Shown: positions 1 through 7,788, numbered from the stretch's first letter. The stretch is 29,369 nt of DNA from Desulfobulbus sp. (GCA_028684915.1 JAQUEZ010000068.1:1-29369), one strand, 5' to 3'. Numbers and translations: made by a program. Notes: generated by a model from the letters alone, not told the origin.

Positions 1-111
1 ATCTTCCAGGCGGCCAAATGCAGGGCCAGAGGCTATAGAAACGACGACACCTTCATCAGCATCATCTACCTGCTGGCCGCACCGATACAGAATTTACTCA
101 AATCCACTTGA
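1..111 (+). CDS. ISL3-type transposase, C-terminal fragment (cut by window edge)
   Basis: An open frame enters from the left edge and ends at TGA 109-111, giving 36 residues. The ending has the pattern A-A-K-x-R-A-R-G-Y-R-x(3)-T-F-x(3)-I-Y-L, which resembles the C-terminal tail of ISL3 (IS204/IS1001/IS1165) family transposases. Those are DDE enzymes that move a single-gene insertion sequence. Only the tail is visible, so the catalytic residues, completeness and activity cannot be judged. No obvious terminal inverted repeat was identified in the bases between this stop and the neighbouring zinc-finger gene. The family call rests on this short tail alone. Confidence 0.6.
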   Translation: MFQAAKCRARGYRNDDTFISIIYLLAAPIQNLLKST

Positions 112-142
112 TTCGTCGAAGAGCCTGTTGACGTTGCCGGTG

Positions 143-159
143 CTCGCTATTTTGGTTCA
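143..159. repeat. 17-bp direct repeat, copy 1
   Basis: CTCGCTATTTTGGTTCA occurs here and again, identically and in the same orientation, at 3779-3795. A shortened version (TATTTTGGTTCA) is at 2292-2303 and a variant (CTCGCTATTTTGATTC) at 2754-2769. This copy overlaps the 3' end of the MucR-like gene and supplies its last codons and stop (E-P-K-stop on the minus strand). The copies sit at gene boundaries across a 3.6-kb block. Confidence 0.6.
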
Positions 160-596
160 ACCACAGCAGTCTTTTTCTTGGTTCGGGCGACTATAGCTTT
201 TTGGAGGTTGGCCGGAATGCCGCGTTCCTTCCCTGATACAGACCGTTTTTCGGAAAGCGCTTTCGCACAAAGCGGTTGGCGGGCAGAAAAGCCGTGCTTC
301 TTGCGGTATTCTTTCGAATCGAGGCCATGAGACTTCAGATGCTTTGGGGACAGCATCTTGAATTCTTGGCCGCATTCCAGACAGACGACCTTGTTCTTCT
401 GGATGGATTTTTTAGGATCAACAGTCGGGGCGGTTACCTCTGACTCTACAGCACTGCCTGCTTCAGTGTTCTGCAGCAATTTCAGCGCTTGAAAGGTTTC
501 ATTCAGGGCCGCTCTAATTTCATCGGTGGTCATCTGCTTGCTGCTAATTTGCGATTGGACGATTTCTGCTGTCATTTCTACAAGTGTTTTGCTCAT
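147..596 (-). CDS. MucR/Ros-family zinc-finger transcriptional regulator
   Basis: The 149-residue product matches the MucR/Ros family of prokaryotic zinc-finger DNA-binding proteins. Residues about 70-92 hold the finger, C-L-E-C followed by H-x3-H, with the family's K-M-L-x-x-K-H-L-K-S-H pattern and then E-Y-R-K-K-H-G-F. The N-terminal half (M-T-A-E-I-x-Q-S-Q-I) is typical of these proteins. An AAGAGGA Shine-Dalgarno lies 4-6 bases before the ATG. It is a close paralogue of the plus-strand gene at 14095-14523, with most positions identical by eye. It differs mainly in a longer C-terminus (K-T-A-V-V-E-P-K), whose last codons come from the 17-bp repeat. Family members control surface polysaccharide, motility and plasmid genes; the targets here are unknown. 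The ISL3 remnant lies just downstream. Confidence 0.88.
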   Translation of the reverse strand: MSKTLVEMTAEIVQSQISSKQMTTDEIRAALNETFQALKLLQNTEAGSAVESEVTAPTVDPKKSIQKNKVVCLECGQEFKMLSPKHLKSHGLDSKEYRKKHGFSARQPLCAKALSEKRSVSGKERGIPANLQKAIVARTKKKTAVVEPK

Positions 597-854
597 TTAT
601 TCCTCTTAAAGTTAGTATAAATAGGAGATATCTTACCTAAATTTCATACCAATACAGACACTGAATACTCAGAGATTTCATGTGTGGGTCACACTCAAAA
701 GTGGCTCTATATTGTTAAGTTCGACATAGCTCCCCTTGATACCTTACAAGTGGTTGCTAGATTTTTTTAGGTATCTCCAGCCCCCCCAATCACCTTAAAA
801 ACCCAGAATCGCCTGTGAGTAAGCAATTTCTAACTGACTAAGCCCCTCGACCTA

Positions 855-1724
855 TTACTTCTGCCCAATTGAGGCGTAGGCTTCGGCGATAACCTGTGTC
901 AAGATCTCTTTATGTTTGTCAATGTCTCCCGGCTGCAGGCGGATACGGTAGTAGCTCCAACGTCCATCGTAGTCCATGACATCAAGACCAGCAGTTTCAA
1001 GACGCTCTTGCATTTCAGGAGAGCTTTTAAGGCGGAGTTCAAAGCGAAGAAATCCCTTTTTGGGACGAAAAATGACAAAATTGCACGGCTGCCCGTTCTT
1101 GGCAAGTCCAATATAAAATTTATTGTACTTGAGTTCAAAGGATGGGTCGTGGATTTTTGCAATCTCAAGAAGTTGGTCAGCCATTGCCACGGTTTTCTTA
1201 GAACCTCGTGACTCCCAATAGGCTCGATCTGTAGGCTCTTGTGCCTCTTCATCTTCGTCGATCAAGCCCAAAGAACGTTGATCAAGGACCGTAGTAAATA
1301 CGAGACCTACCTGTTTACCTGACCTCAGAGCGCGCATCTGGATCGCTATCAGCGGAATCGTTCCATTAAATAGGCTGATGACATTTAAAAAACGACTGGT
1401 TATATCTTCGGCAATGATAACCGCTAGGTGGTCATACTGCGGGTAGCGCTTCCGCTCAATATCCCAGTATTCGACAGTGCGGATGATGTGGCTTTCATCT
1501 GTACCCCCCAGTTGGATTTCCACTTCGAACCTTCGACTTGCCTCTGCATCTTGCAACAGCAAATCGAGCCGCCCAGCTCTAGGTTGAATTCTTTCTCTGT
1601 CTTTAAGGACGATGTCACCCAGGCCGAGAATTGTCGGGTCTTCTGCAATTCTGTCTTGAACCCAAAGCTCATTTAGTTCTGGATGATTACGAATTGAAAT
1701 AGTCTCGAATTTCGTATATTCCAT
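855..1724 (-). CDS. Hypothetical protein with PD-(D/E)XK-like nuclease signature
   Basis: The 289-residue product has a motif around residues 51-72, G-R-L-D-L-L-L-Q-D then F-E-V-E-I-Q-L-G. This fits the D-x(n)-E-x-K/Q core of PD-(D/E)XK nuclease folds, with Gln in place of the usual Lys. It is followed by E-S-H-I-I-R-T-V-E-Y-W-D, a conserved block in a family of uncharacterised accessory-genome proteins. The N-terminus, with a charged helix before the G-R-L-D-L block, is arranged rather like NucS/DUF91-type proteins. No signal peptide or membrane segment is seen. The gene stands alone, with 258 bases before the regulator on its 3' side and 83 bases to its upstream neighbour. A DNA-cleaving or defence role is plausible but not demonstrated. 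The Gln could mean altered metal binding or lost activity. Confidence 0.6.
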   Translation of the reverse strand: MEYTKFETISIRNHPELNELWVQDRIAEDPTILGLGDIVLKDRERIQPRAGRLDLLLQDAEASRRFEVEIQLGGTDESHIIRTVEYWDIERKRYPQYDHLAVIIAEDITSRFLNVISLFNGTIPLIAIQMRALRSGKQVGLVFTTVLDQRSLGLIDEDEEAQEPTDRAYWESRGSKKTVAMADQLLEIAKIHDPSFELKYNKFYIGLAKNGQPCNFVIFRPKKGFLRFELRLKSSPEMQERLETAGLDVMDYDGRWSYYRIRLQPGDIDKHKEILTQVIAEAYASIGQK

Positions 1725-1807
1725 TACCCTTCCTTCTCCTGTAGGTTATAGGGTTTACATTATTAATGTTCATCAATATAAATTTTTAAACAGAAAAGTA
1801 AATCGTT

Positions 1808-2281
1808 TCAATACGTTCTAATATGTTGCCTTATGGAATCTAATATGTCTTTTTTTACTTCTTTTCGCATCTTATCTATATCGATTTTTTGATCAGTTGA
1901 AATCATCCAGAGTGCAAGTTGTTTAGGTATTTTAAAATGCTCTGTTTTAGTACCATCGGTTGAGCATGCTACAACACTTGGATGAGTGGCATATAAATTT
2001 GTTTCACAAACCATCAAATCTTCAGGAATTTTTGTTATTAAACGTAGTTTTTTCTGGGATTCTGCGTGTAACCCACCTGGAACGATGCGGTAATCAATAT
2101 AATCTCTCTTTTTTTCTTCCAACATGGCTTCACATAGCCTTACACATTAATTGCAGATATTTGGAACTTTATCAGATGCCACAATAATTACTTCGACATC
2201 GTTTGCTTTTTTCCAACAAAAACTGCAAATTTGAAAGTTTTGAGAGTGTATATTCTTGTCAATATCTTCTTTTTTGCTCAT
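1808..2281 (-). pseudogene. ClpX-type C4 zinc-finger protein interrupted by one in-frame TAA
   Basis: The frame starts at ATG 2281-2279 and runs to 1808, with one interruption at codon 45 (TAA, 2149-2147). The first part reads C-S-F-C at codons 19-22 and I-C-N before the stop. Directly after the stop it reads C-V-R-L-C. Together these rebuild the ClpX zinc-binding pattern C-x2-C...I-C-x-x-C-V-x-L-C. In relatives the interrupted residue is usually Glu, and GAA to TAA is a single-base change. Downstream, the frame continues for 105 codons after an internal ATG at 2125. That ORF alone would lack the finger. There is no AAA+ domain, so this is a stand-alone finger protein, not ClpX itself. It may be a recent pseudogene, a sequencing error or a read-through gene. 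The C-terminal 105 residues are not recognised. Confidence 0.7.
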
Positions 2282-2291
2282 AATTTTTCAT

Positions 2292-2303
2292 TATTTTGGT
2301 TCA
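2292..2303. repeat. Short copy of the 17-bp repeat core
   Basis: TATTTTGGTTCA, the core of the repeat at 143-159 and 3779-3795, lies just upstream of the start of the broken ClpX-type zinc-finger gene, in the same orientation as the other copies. Confidence 0.4.
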
Positions 2304-2366
2304 TATTCGTTTCCGATATCATTTTATTCACAATAAAACATTCGAATGCCATTGAGCTTACAGCTC

Positions 2367-2600
2367 TTATTCAACCTTTGTCTGAAAACCCGTACGTCTA
2401 TGATGATTAAAATCTATTATTGTTAAGCAGGTAATGTCAGAAGCTATCGCTGATTCGTCAACTTCAGTAGCGGTATCTTCTAAAATCTCACCCCATGCGA
2501 TTCTCTCAATAGCATCACGCGTCCCCCATCGGCGTGATTTTTGAAAATTGTCATTTATTACGCTATAGACCTGGAATCGATATATTGTGATTTTGCTCAT
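2367..2600 (-). CDS. Small conserved-type hypothetical protein (77 aa)
   Basis: The product is a 77-residue soluble protein with no signal peptide, membrane segment or cysteine cluster. A distinctive stretch, S-R-R-W-G-T-R-D-A-I-E-R-I-A-W-G-E, occupies residues about 22-38, and the tail reads R-R-T-G-F-Q-T. Similar small proteins seem familiar from mobile regions of proteobacterial genomes, but I cannot assign a function. The ATG is preceded by a purine-rich GAGGTGGCGGG. Upstream lies a 7-bp-arm inverted repeat (2702-2718) that could be its operator. It is transcribed in the same direction as its neighbours, with 85 bases to the broken zinc-finger gene. Confidence 0.6.
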   Translation of the reverse strand: MSKITIYRFQVYSVINDNFQKSRRWGTRDAIERIAWGEILEDTATEVDESAIASDITCLTIIDFNHHRRTGFQTKVE

Positions 2601-2701
2601 TTTCCCGCCACCTCGATGTTATGGGCTGACCTATGGGTTAACACTTCATCTTTTTGTGCCGAATTAAAAGAGACTAATTGGTTGTGAAGTGGCTACTAGC
2701 A

Positions 2702-2718
2702 ACACCTTTATAAGGTGT
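2702..2718. promoter_or_regulatory. Inverted repeat, possible operator
   Basis: ACACCTT-TAT-AAGGTGT has perfect 7-bp arms around a 3-base centre. It lies between the minus-strand 77-aa gene and the terminator hairpin at 2731. Its size and dyad symmetry fit a dimeric repressor site, but no binding protein can be named. Confidence 0.35.
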
Positions 2719-2730
2719 ACAGGGACAATT

Positions 2731-2764
2731 AATAGCGAGGCTAATCCGTTAACCTCGCTATTTT
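2731..2764 (-). terminator. Hairpin terminator, possibly bidirectional
   Basis: The arms AATAGCGAGG (2731-2740) and CCTCGCTATT (2753-2762) form a perfect 10-bp stem with a 12-base loop. It sits just past the stop of the 328-aa minus-strand gene. The better T-run (TTTT, 2761-2764) is on the plus strand; the minus strand has only TTAATT. The right arm is part of a variant of the 17-bp repeat. Confidence 0.55.
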
Positions 2765-2769
2765 GATTC
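2754..2769. repeat. Variant copy of the 17-bp repeat
   Basis: CTCGCTATTTTGATTC matches the repeat at 143-159 except for one base (A for G) over this span. It overlaps the right arm of the terminator hairpin and lies at the 3' boundary of the 328-aa gene. Confidence 0.4.
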
Positions 2770-2781
2770 TGGCTCAGGCCT

Positions 2782-3768
2782 TTATCTTTTGCACTCGACG
2801 CCGATACTTAGATCAGTCGGGAGTTGCTCAATTGCAATAAGGATGTTGCAGTCGGAGATGAGTCTACCGTCATTAAGCGTCGCATAGGACGGAAACCACC
2901 GGGAAATCTGTGGTTCAAATTCATACACTAACGATGCAGGAGCAACCTCACGACTTCTCATTTCAGCTATCAACTTAGCCGCTTGAGCGGCGGCAATTGG
3001 AAGGGCGTCGTGCGCATCATAATTTCGTTTCACGTCCTTACCTCGAAAAAGGAAAGATATTTCACACCCGTCTTGATATGACTGCACCACAACAATCGGG
3101 TTTTGGCGTTCAACGAGTTTATCCCAAAGACTACGCAACCATTGATGAATGCCCGCATAGACATCCTTACCGGCCTCTTTGGCAATGGTCGTGACAAAAG
3201 GATTCCAAACAATCGCAACAAAAACCAAACCAAGGCGTATTAATTCTCCTTGAGACACAGCCCCATTGTGCGAGAGCTTAATCCGCTCAACTCGCAAAGG
3301 AGCATTTTGGATTACATCATCCATCCATTGTGCATCCACTTCTCGTGGATCGGCAGCAAATTCCAGCCAACAGTCGTCGCTTAGACTATTAAGGCTTAAG
3401 GGTGACGATACGTTTGGTGTGGAATCCAGTCCAAGATCACCAAAGCTGAGCTGCTGCCTGTCGCCGTACATTCCGAGAATGGCTGCAATAAATCTAGTGC
3501 CGTTTAATTTGGTAAAAAGGTTTGCGGCAAGAACCCTTCCAACTGGAAATCCGGGATCATGTCCCTTAAATATAGGCCATCCTGCCGTGTTGATCTCTGC
3601 TATATAAGCAGAAGGATTTTCTATTCCGACGAGCTTTTCAGGGTCAATATCGTCCGTCCAAATTATAGCGCTAACCATTTTCTCATAGACATGGACGTTA
3701 GTATATTCCCTTATTGCTTGGTTAACCCAAACAGAAGCATCTGGTGTGTCGTTGAGCAGATCAGCCAT
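2782..3768 (-). CDS. Hypothetical protein (328 aa)
   Basis: I do not recognise this protein. A long N-terminal region (residues 1-170) has no obvious motif. Around residues 180-195 there is a short hydrophobic stretch (L-G-L-V-F-V-A-I-V-W) that is too short for a confident membrane span. A region near residues 205-250 (W-L-R-S-L-W-D-K-L, then I-V-V-V-Q-S-Y-Q-D-G-C-E-I-S-F-L-F-R-G-K-D) resembles the C-terminal parts of some uncharacterised accessory proteins. The ATG follows an AAGG almost immediately. The 17-bp repeat copy at 3779 lies just upstream of the start, and the terminator hairpin lies 17 bases beyond the stop, so the gene looks like a self-contained unit between repeat copies. Confidence 0.55.
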   Translation of the reverse strand: MADLLNDTPDASVWVNQAIREYTNVHVYEKMVSAIIWTDDIDPEKLVGIENPSAYIAEINTAGWPIFKGHDPGFPVGRVLAANLFTKLNGTRFIAAILGMYGDRQQLSFGDLGLDSTPNVSSPLSLNSLSDDCWLEFAADPREVDAQWMDDVIQNAPLRVERIKLSHNGAVSQGELIRLGLVFVAIVWNPFVTTIAKEAGKDVYAGIHQWLRSLWDKLVERQNPIVVVQSYQDGCEISFLFRGKDVKRNYDAHDALPIAAAQAAKLIAEMRSREVAPASLVYEFEPQISRWFPSYATLNDGRLISDCNILIAIEQLPTDLSIGVECKR

Positions 3769-3778
3769 CCTTATTCAA

Positions 3779-3795
3779 CTCGCTATTTTGGTTCA
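3779..3795. repeat. 17-bp direct repeat, copy 2
   Basis: CTCGCTATTTTGGTTCA is identical and co-oriented with 143-159. It lies 11 bases upstream of the start of the 328-aa minus-strand gene. The bases outside the repeat do not match those around copy 1. Confidence 0.6.
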
Positions 3796-3911
3796 CCTGG
3801 TTCAAAAAAAAGGAGCTTGAGTCAACATATTTCAGAGATACGTTGATTCCTAATATTTGGGTTCAGACGCATCGCAACCAGGTCTTCCGCTGAGATGCAG
3901 GGGTCCCACAC

Positions 3912-6410
3912 CTACCTTCGGCAGCATTTCTTGAACTTCTTCCCGCTGCCGCATGGGCAAGGTTCGTTGACGCCAACCTTGTGGTCTCTCATCGCCGCCG
4001 CCACGCGTTGCCGTCTCAATGCGTTACCATCCTCTTCGGCGCGGGTTCGTTCGGTGGCGGATAGTCCCTCGAGGCTGACATGGCACCAGTGAACGTCAAC
4101 GACAGTGTCCTCCGCGTCGTATTCCAGCTCGATCATCAGTCGAACCTTTTCATGCGCAGCCGCGAGAACAGCTCTCGTGTGCCTCAAGGCAAATTCAGCG
4201 TCCCGCTGGACCGATGGAGACCAGGTCAAGAGCGTGAAGGCGTGATCGCCGTAAGCCGAGAATGGCTTCGGACGCCCGAATTCCGCATTCCCCTTCAGCT
4301 GTTCGTCAATGAGCTGGGCAATAGTTTTGCGGTGATCGCCAGCGGCATCGAGAAGAAAGCTAGCGATGGCGGATCGCTGCGGCTTTTGCGACTTGTTCAT
4401 GCATTTTATGATCTCGGCAATCCGGGCCGGAATCTCCTGGCGCGGCGCAACAGCGGGCTCTCCACGAATCACAGCCGAGTAGTACTCGTCGATCGGCGTG
4501 CGATAGCCATCAAACTGAAGCTTCGCCGTGTCAGGTCCGACTAGCTCGGCGGCATACATGGCGTAATTGTTCTCTTTCACATAGAGGCCGAGATGATCCA
4601 TTTCGCCGAACAGATCTACTAGCTCGGATTGTGCTGCGATCATTCGTTGCTCGACAAAATGCAGGAATGTCAACGGATCACCGATGAGATCCGCGTACAC
4701 TCGCAAGTCATCGACCGAAAGCAACCAGACGGGCCGTTTACCGAGATCTATTCCGATTTTTTTGAGGTGCTGCGCTCGCGCAGCCAGTGCTGAGAAGGGA
4801 TCGAGCGTAACCGCGCAGATGGTGACCTGCCTGAAGCTGGAGCGCTGCAGCTTGCCGATCTCATTATGATTGCTGTCCGCGATAACGATCTCAGATACGC
4901 TTTCCAGATAATTAACGAAGCGGTTGCCCTGTAAGGCCGGACCGCGAGCCAGGTTCTCAAGTGACGCGATGTGCGCAGATAAGTCCGTTGCGGGCGACGT
5001 GTAAGTGAATGCACCGGCCTTTACTTCGACAACGATCAGATGGTCGTCATAAATGACGAGCCCGTCGGCCTCGTGCCATTGGGCTGGCCCTTCACCAGAT
5101 TTCCAGCGGTAATAGACCGGCCGGATGACTTGAGCACCAGGCAAGAGCCGCGACAGGTATTTGAAAGGCAGCTCTTCGGAAACAGCCTTCTGGCGTTCGT
5201 TCCAGACCGTCCGGTAGTCGGGCTTCAAGCGAAACACGATGCGCTGAATGACGCGATAGAACCCGTCGAACAATGCAAACATGTCGAAGCACAGCGTGCG
5301 GCCCTTCAGACAGATGAAAGGCCGTTTCATGGTTGGCCACACTCGCACCGGCCAGCCGCAGAATGGACCGGGGGCGAAGAAGTCTTCCTCTTCACCCGGA
5401 GACCACGACAGTTCGTCAAGCAGAGCCTGCGGGATGTTCGTGTTTTTCGCAACGTCGTAAAGGTCGAGACCAAAGAACACCCCGCTGACGCGGTGGCGTC
5501 GTGCTTCTGATGCAGGATCCTCGAAAACCTTGTCCCTGAGCGTTTCTATATCGGTGGAACCGGTTTCTTTAGCGAGTTGCTCCAGCCTGTTCAACGTGTC
5601 TTCCCGAAAGCTCTCAAGCTCGACCATCATGTCCATAAGACCACGCGAAAGCTTGGCCAGAATCTTGTCGAGCTCATCAATCAGGGTTTGTGCGTCGATT
5701 CCGAAAAGTTGGACCAACACGTCGGAATGAGGAAGCAAAATATCTTCGAGCGCCTGCTTTTCATGACATTGATAACGCTCCCCTCGAACATTCATCCATA
5801 TGACCTCAGCCCGATAACGGAACTCTTCGAGCTCCATGTCAAGGTCCTTTTTTTCTTTGGCTTTTGAGGCCGTCAGTGCGATCTGATATTCGAAGGTCAG
5901 GCGCGTAAATAGGGTTTTGACGCGCTTGGACAGCCTACGCCATTCCTCTTCACTGACTTCAGGGGCGACTTTTTTCGCAGGCTTCACGGATACGATGACA
6001 CTCTGTACGTAATCGATCATCCGCATGGAAGCGAGTGAGTCGGATTCGCTTGGGCCGTCGCGCCTAATGTTGATCATGGCGAACTCCCACCAAGCACGAT
6101 GCAGCAGACGCTCACCGGGAAGCCTTGCGACTTGCTCGGCTATCTGCGCGACTAGATCATCGATTTCTGCAGTGATCGTTGGGAGATGGGCAGCCATCTT
6201 GGCGTTGGTTTCTTCCCATTCAGTAACGCTAGCGCGCGAGCGGCCTATAACTTGCCGACCAAAGCGCGCAAATTCGAACGGACCCGCGGCGAAATAATCG
6301 TCTGGTGCAACGGAACGAGTCTTCTGTTTTTGTCGGCTCTTTCTACCCATGGTGCGTCTCGAGAAAAATTCAGGGGACATGATGCATAATTCACAGGCCA
6401 TGGAGGCCAA
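3912..6410 (-). CDS. Large PD-(D/E)XK nuclease-like protein with C-terminal SEC-C domain
   Basis: The 832-residue product has three visible parts. Residues about 1-300 are helical and charged, without a recognised domain. Residues about 420-480 carry the pattern E-A-D-G-L-V-I-Y-D-D-H-L-I-V-V-E-V-K (E447, D449, E462, K464), the catalytic core expected of NERD-like/restriction-endonuclease-fold PD-(D/E)XK nucleases. Residues 816-832 form a SEC-C zinc-binding motif, C-P-C-G-S-G-K-K-F-K-K-C-C. The frame opens at a TTG at 6410. In-frame ATGs at 6401, 6380 and 6350 are alternatives, and none has a clear Shine-Dalgarno. The gene lies next to another SEC-C gene in the same orientation. A DNA-degrading, possibly anti-phage or anti-plasmid, role is inferred from the nuclease core and accessory context. 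Confidence 0.7.
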   Translation of the reverse strand: MASMACELCIMSPEFFSRRTMGRKSRQKQKTRSVAPDDYFAAGPFEFARFGRQVIGRSRASVTEWEETNAKMAAHLPTITAEIDDLVAQIAEQVARLPGERLLHRAWWEFAMINIRRDGPSESDSLASMRMIDYVQSVIVSVKPAKKVAPEVSEEEWRRLSKRVKTLFTRLTFEYQIALTASKAKEKKDLDMELEEFRYRAEVIWMNVRGERYQCHEKQALEDILLPHSDVLVQLFGIDAQTLIDELDKILAKLSRGLMDMMVELESFREDTLNRLEQLAKETGSTDIETLRDKVFEDPASEARRHRVSGVFFGLDLYDVAKNTNIPQALLDELSWSPGEEEDFFAPGPFCGWPVRVWPTMKRPFICLKGRTLCFDMFALFDGFYRVIQRIVFRLKPDYRTVWNERQKAVSEELPFKYLSRLLPGAQVIRPVYYRWKSGEGPAQWHEADGLVIYDDHLIVVEVKAGAFTYTSPATDLSAHIASLENLARGPALQGNRFVNYLESVSEIVIADSNHNEIGKLQRSSFRQVTICAVTLDPFSALAARAQHLKKIGIDLGKRPVWLLSVDDLRVYADLIGDPLTFLHFVEQRMIAAQSELVDLFGEMDHLGLYVKENNYAMYAAELVGPDTAKLQFDGYRTPIDEYYSAVIRGEPAVAPRQEIPARIAEIIKCMNKSQKPQRSAIASFLLDAAGDHRKTIAQLIDEQLKGNAEFGRPKPFSAYGDHAFTLLTWSPSVQRDAEFALRHTRAVLAAAHEKVRLMIELEYDAEDTVVDVHWCHVSLEGLSATERTRAEEDGNALRRQRVAAAMRDHKVGVNEPCPCGSGKKFKKCCRR

Positions 6411-6497
6411 ATCTTACTTTTGGCAGTACAAGGCGCGGCACCAAGTGGTCAACCTATTTCCAATTTATCTTAACCCATCCCTATCGCCCTGAATGTT

Positions 6498-7553
6498 TTA
6501 GGGGTCATCAGCGTTGAAAACTCCGTGAGAAGATTGACCAGGCCTACCTATTCCAAATTGCAACAAGGCATCAAGAAGCCCTGTCGCTCGAACTTGGTAT
6601 TCACGCTTGTAAGAAGTATCCGAATCCGATTTCAGCTCAACTAATCCGAAAAAATCAGCAAACCGTTCAAGCGATCGTAGGATATATACGCGACGCAGAG
6701 TTTCTGTCGGCGTTTCATAGGATTTTTCTTCAACATCCTTCAGTGATAGGGGAAAAGCCTGGGCGAAGGAATCCGCATAATATGCGGCTGGACGCCAATC
6801 GGTTCCGTATTGATGCAGCAGATAGAGTGTGAAAAGGAAGGATTGCTGAATTATTTCCAGCGATTCATACCTATCAAGAAATCCCCAATTAAATTTACAG
6901 ACATAGGCGTTGAAAAACAGAGGGTAGAGTTTTTTCATTCCTCCTGAAACAAGAGCTTCGCTGCATTGATTGCTCAGAAACAGCCTCCCTTTGGTAATGC
7001 TGAGCAGACCGCCAAGTTGTGCAGTGAGCCGGACGGTGTTCAACCCCTCAAAGTGTTCCTCTGACCGTATTTTGATCGAGGGTAAGTATCGGTCATCATA
7101 GTGTTCAAGATAGCGGGCAGCGATCTCCTGGCAAAGTTTTAGGCTCAGGTTATTTTTGGCAGTCAATTTCACGCCACCCTCGCCAATCCTTTCCACCAGG
7201 CTGGAGAGAAGAAGTGCCGCCTTACTTTCAGGTTCTATTGCTATTTGGTCGGAATAATTGACGAGATCCGGTGACTCAAAGGGAAAATGAAGAAATCGGT
7301 GCATTTGCTCGGGTGATAGACCGTGAAAATCTTCACTTGGGGTTGTGTTCCTTCGTCGGTTGTAATCGTTGAGCACAGCCTGAACTTCTTCCATCGATCC
7401 AAACTGTCGGCCACCGATCAGATTATGGATATCTGCCTTCAAGTCCTGCAGCGGATCGATGTTCTTTTGATCCATACAGCACTTTTTGAACTTTTTACCG
7501 CTGCCACAGGGGCAGGGATCGTTTCTGTTTGTTTTCAAAGCCTCAGCGCTCAA
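6498..7553 (-). CDS. SEC-C metal-binding domain protein
   Basis: The 351-residue product begins with a SEC-C motif at residues about 12-26 (D-P-C-P-C-G-S-G-K-K-F-K-K-C-C), the zinc-binding module first seen at the SecA C-terminus. The remaining 320 residues are mainly helical with several hydrophobic patches, have no membrane spans and are not recognised. The frame opens with TTG at 7553, and a second in-frame TTG lies five codons later; neither has a good Shine-Dalgarno. The start overlaps the end of the small broken ORF at 7543-7746 by 11 bases, so expression may once have been coupled to it. Its SEC-C sequence is nearly the same as that of the downstream nuclease, so the pair may have related partners. 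Confidence 0.7.
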   Translation of the reverse strand: MSAEALKTNRNDPCPCGSGKKFKKCCMDQKNIDPLQDLKADIHNLIGGRQFGSMEEVQAVLNDYNRRRNTTPSEDFHGLSPEQMHRFLHFPFESPDLVNYSDQIAIEPESKAALLLSSLVERIGEGGVKLTAKNNLSLKLCQEIAARYLEHYDDRYLPSIKIRSEEHFEGLNTVRLTAQLGGLLSITKGRLFLSNQCSEALVSGGMKKLYPLFFNAYVCKFNWGFLDRYESLEIIQQSFLFTLYLLHQYGTDWRPAAYYADSFAQAFPLSLKDVEEKSYETPTETLRRVYILRSLERFADFFGLVELKSDSDTSYKREYQVRATGLLDALLQFGIGRPGQSSHGVFNADDP

Positions 7554-7746
7554 CGATGAATTCAGTATTTTCTATATTTTTGGAAGCTTTAATGATGCTC
7601 TGACATTGAGTTTCGGCATCCATGTCATTTTTCGCCACAATGGTGCGAACAACGGTTTTATCGTCTCTTTTGATAAACGAATACTGGCCAACACCGACAC
7701 ATTCCAATAACCAATCTCTCTATTGATGAATGACTTTTATCTTCAT
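7543..7746 (-). pseudogene. Small ORF with in-frame TAG at codon 9
   Basis: A strong Shine-Dalgarno (GGAGGTGAGAG) directly precedes ATG 7746-7744. The frame gives eight residues, then TAG (7722-7720), and then stays open for 58 more codons to TGA 7545-7543. The post-stop part (D-W-L-L-E-C-V-G-V-G-Q-Y-S-F-I-K-R-D-D) reads like real protein and ends overlapping the SEC-C gene start. I do not recognise the family. The quality of the ribosome-binding site compared with the immediate stop suggests a recent nonsense mutation, a sequence error or read-through. The section after the stop has no ATG near its beginning. Confidence 0.4.
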
Positions 7747-7788
7747 CTCTCACCTCCAACAGGCTGTTGTTCGTCAATCAGCGAAGAG

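Noticed and set aside
4080..5510. Long plus-strand open frames at 4080-4544 and 5040-5510
   Set aside because: They are opposite-strand shadows of the 832-aa nuclease gene, which has recognisable motifs and ends in a SEC-C domain.
7720..7722. Pyrrolysine decoding of the TAG
   Set aside because: The other two interrupted genes use TAA, which is not read as pyrrolysine, so a general decay explanation is simpler. No pyl genes are visible in the window.
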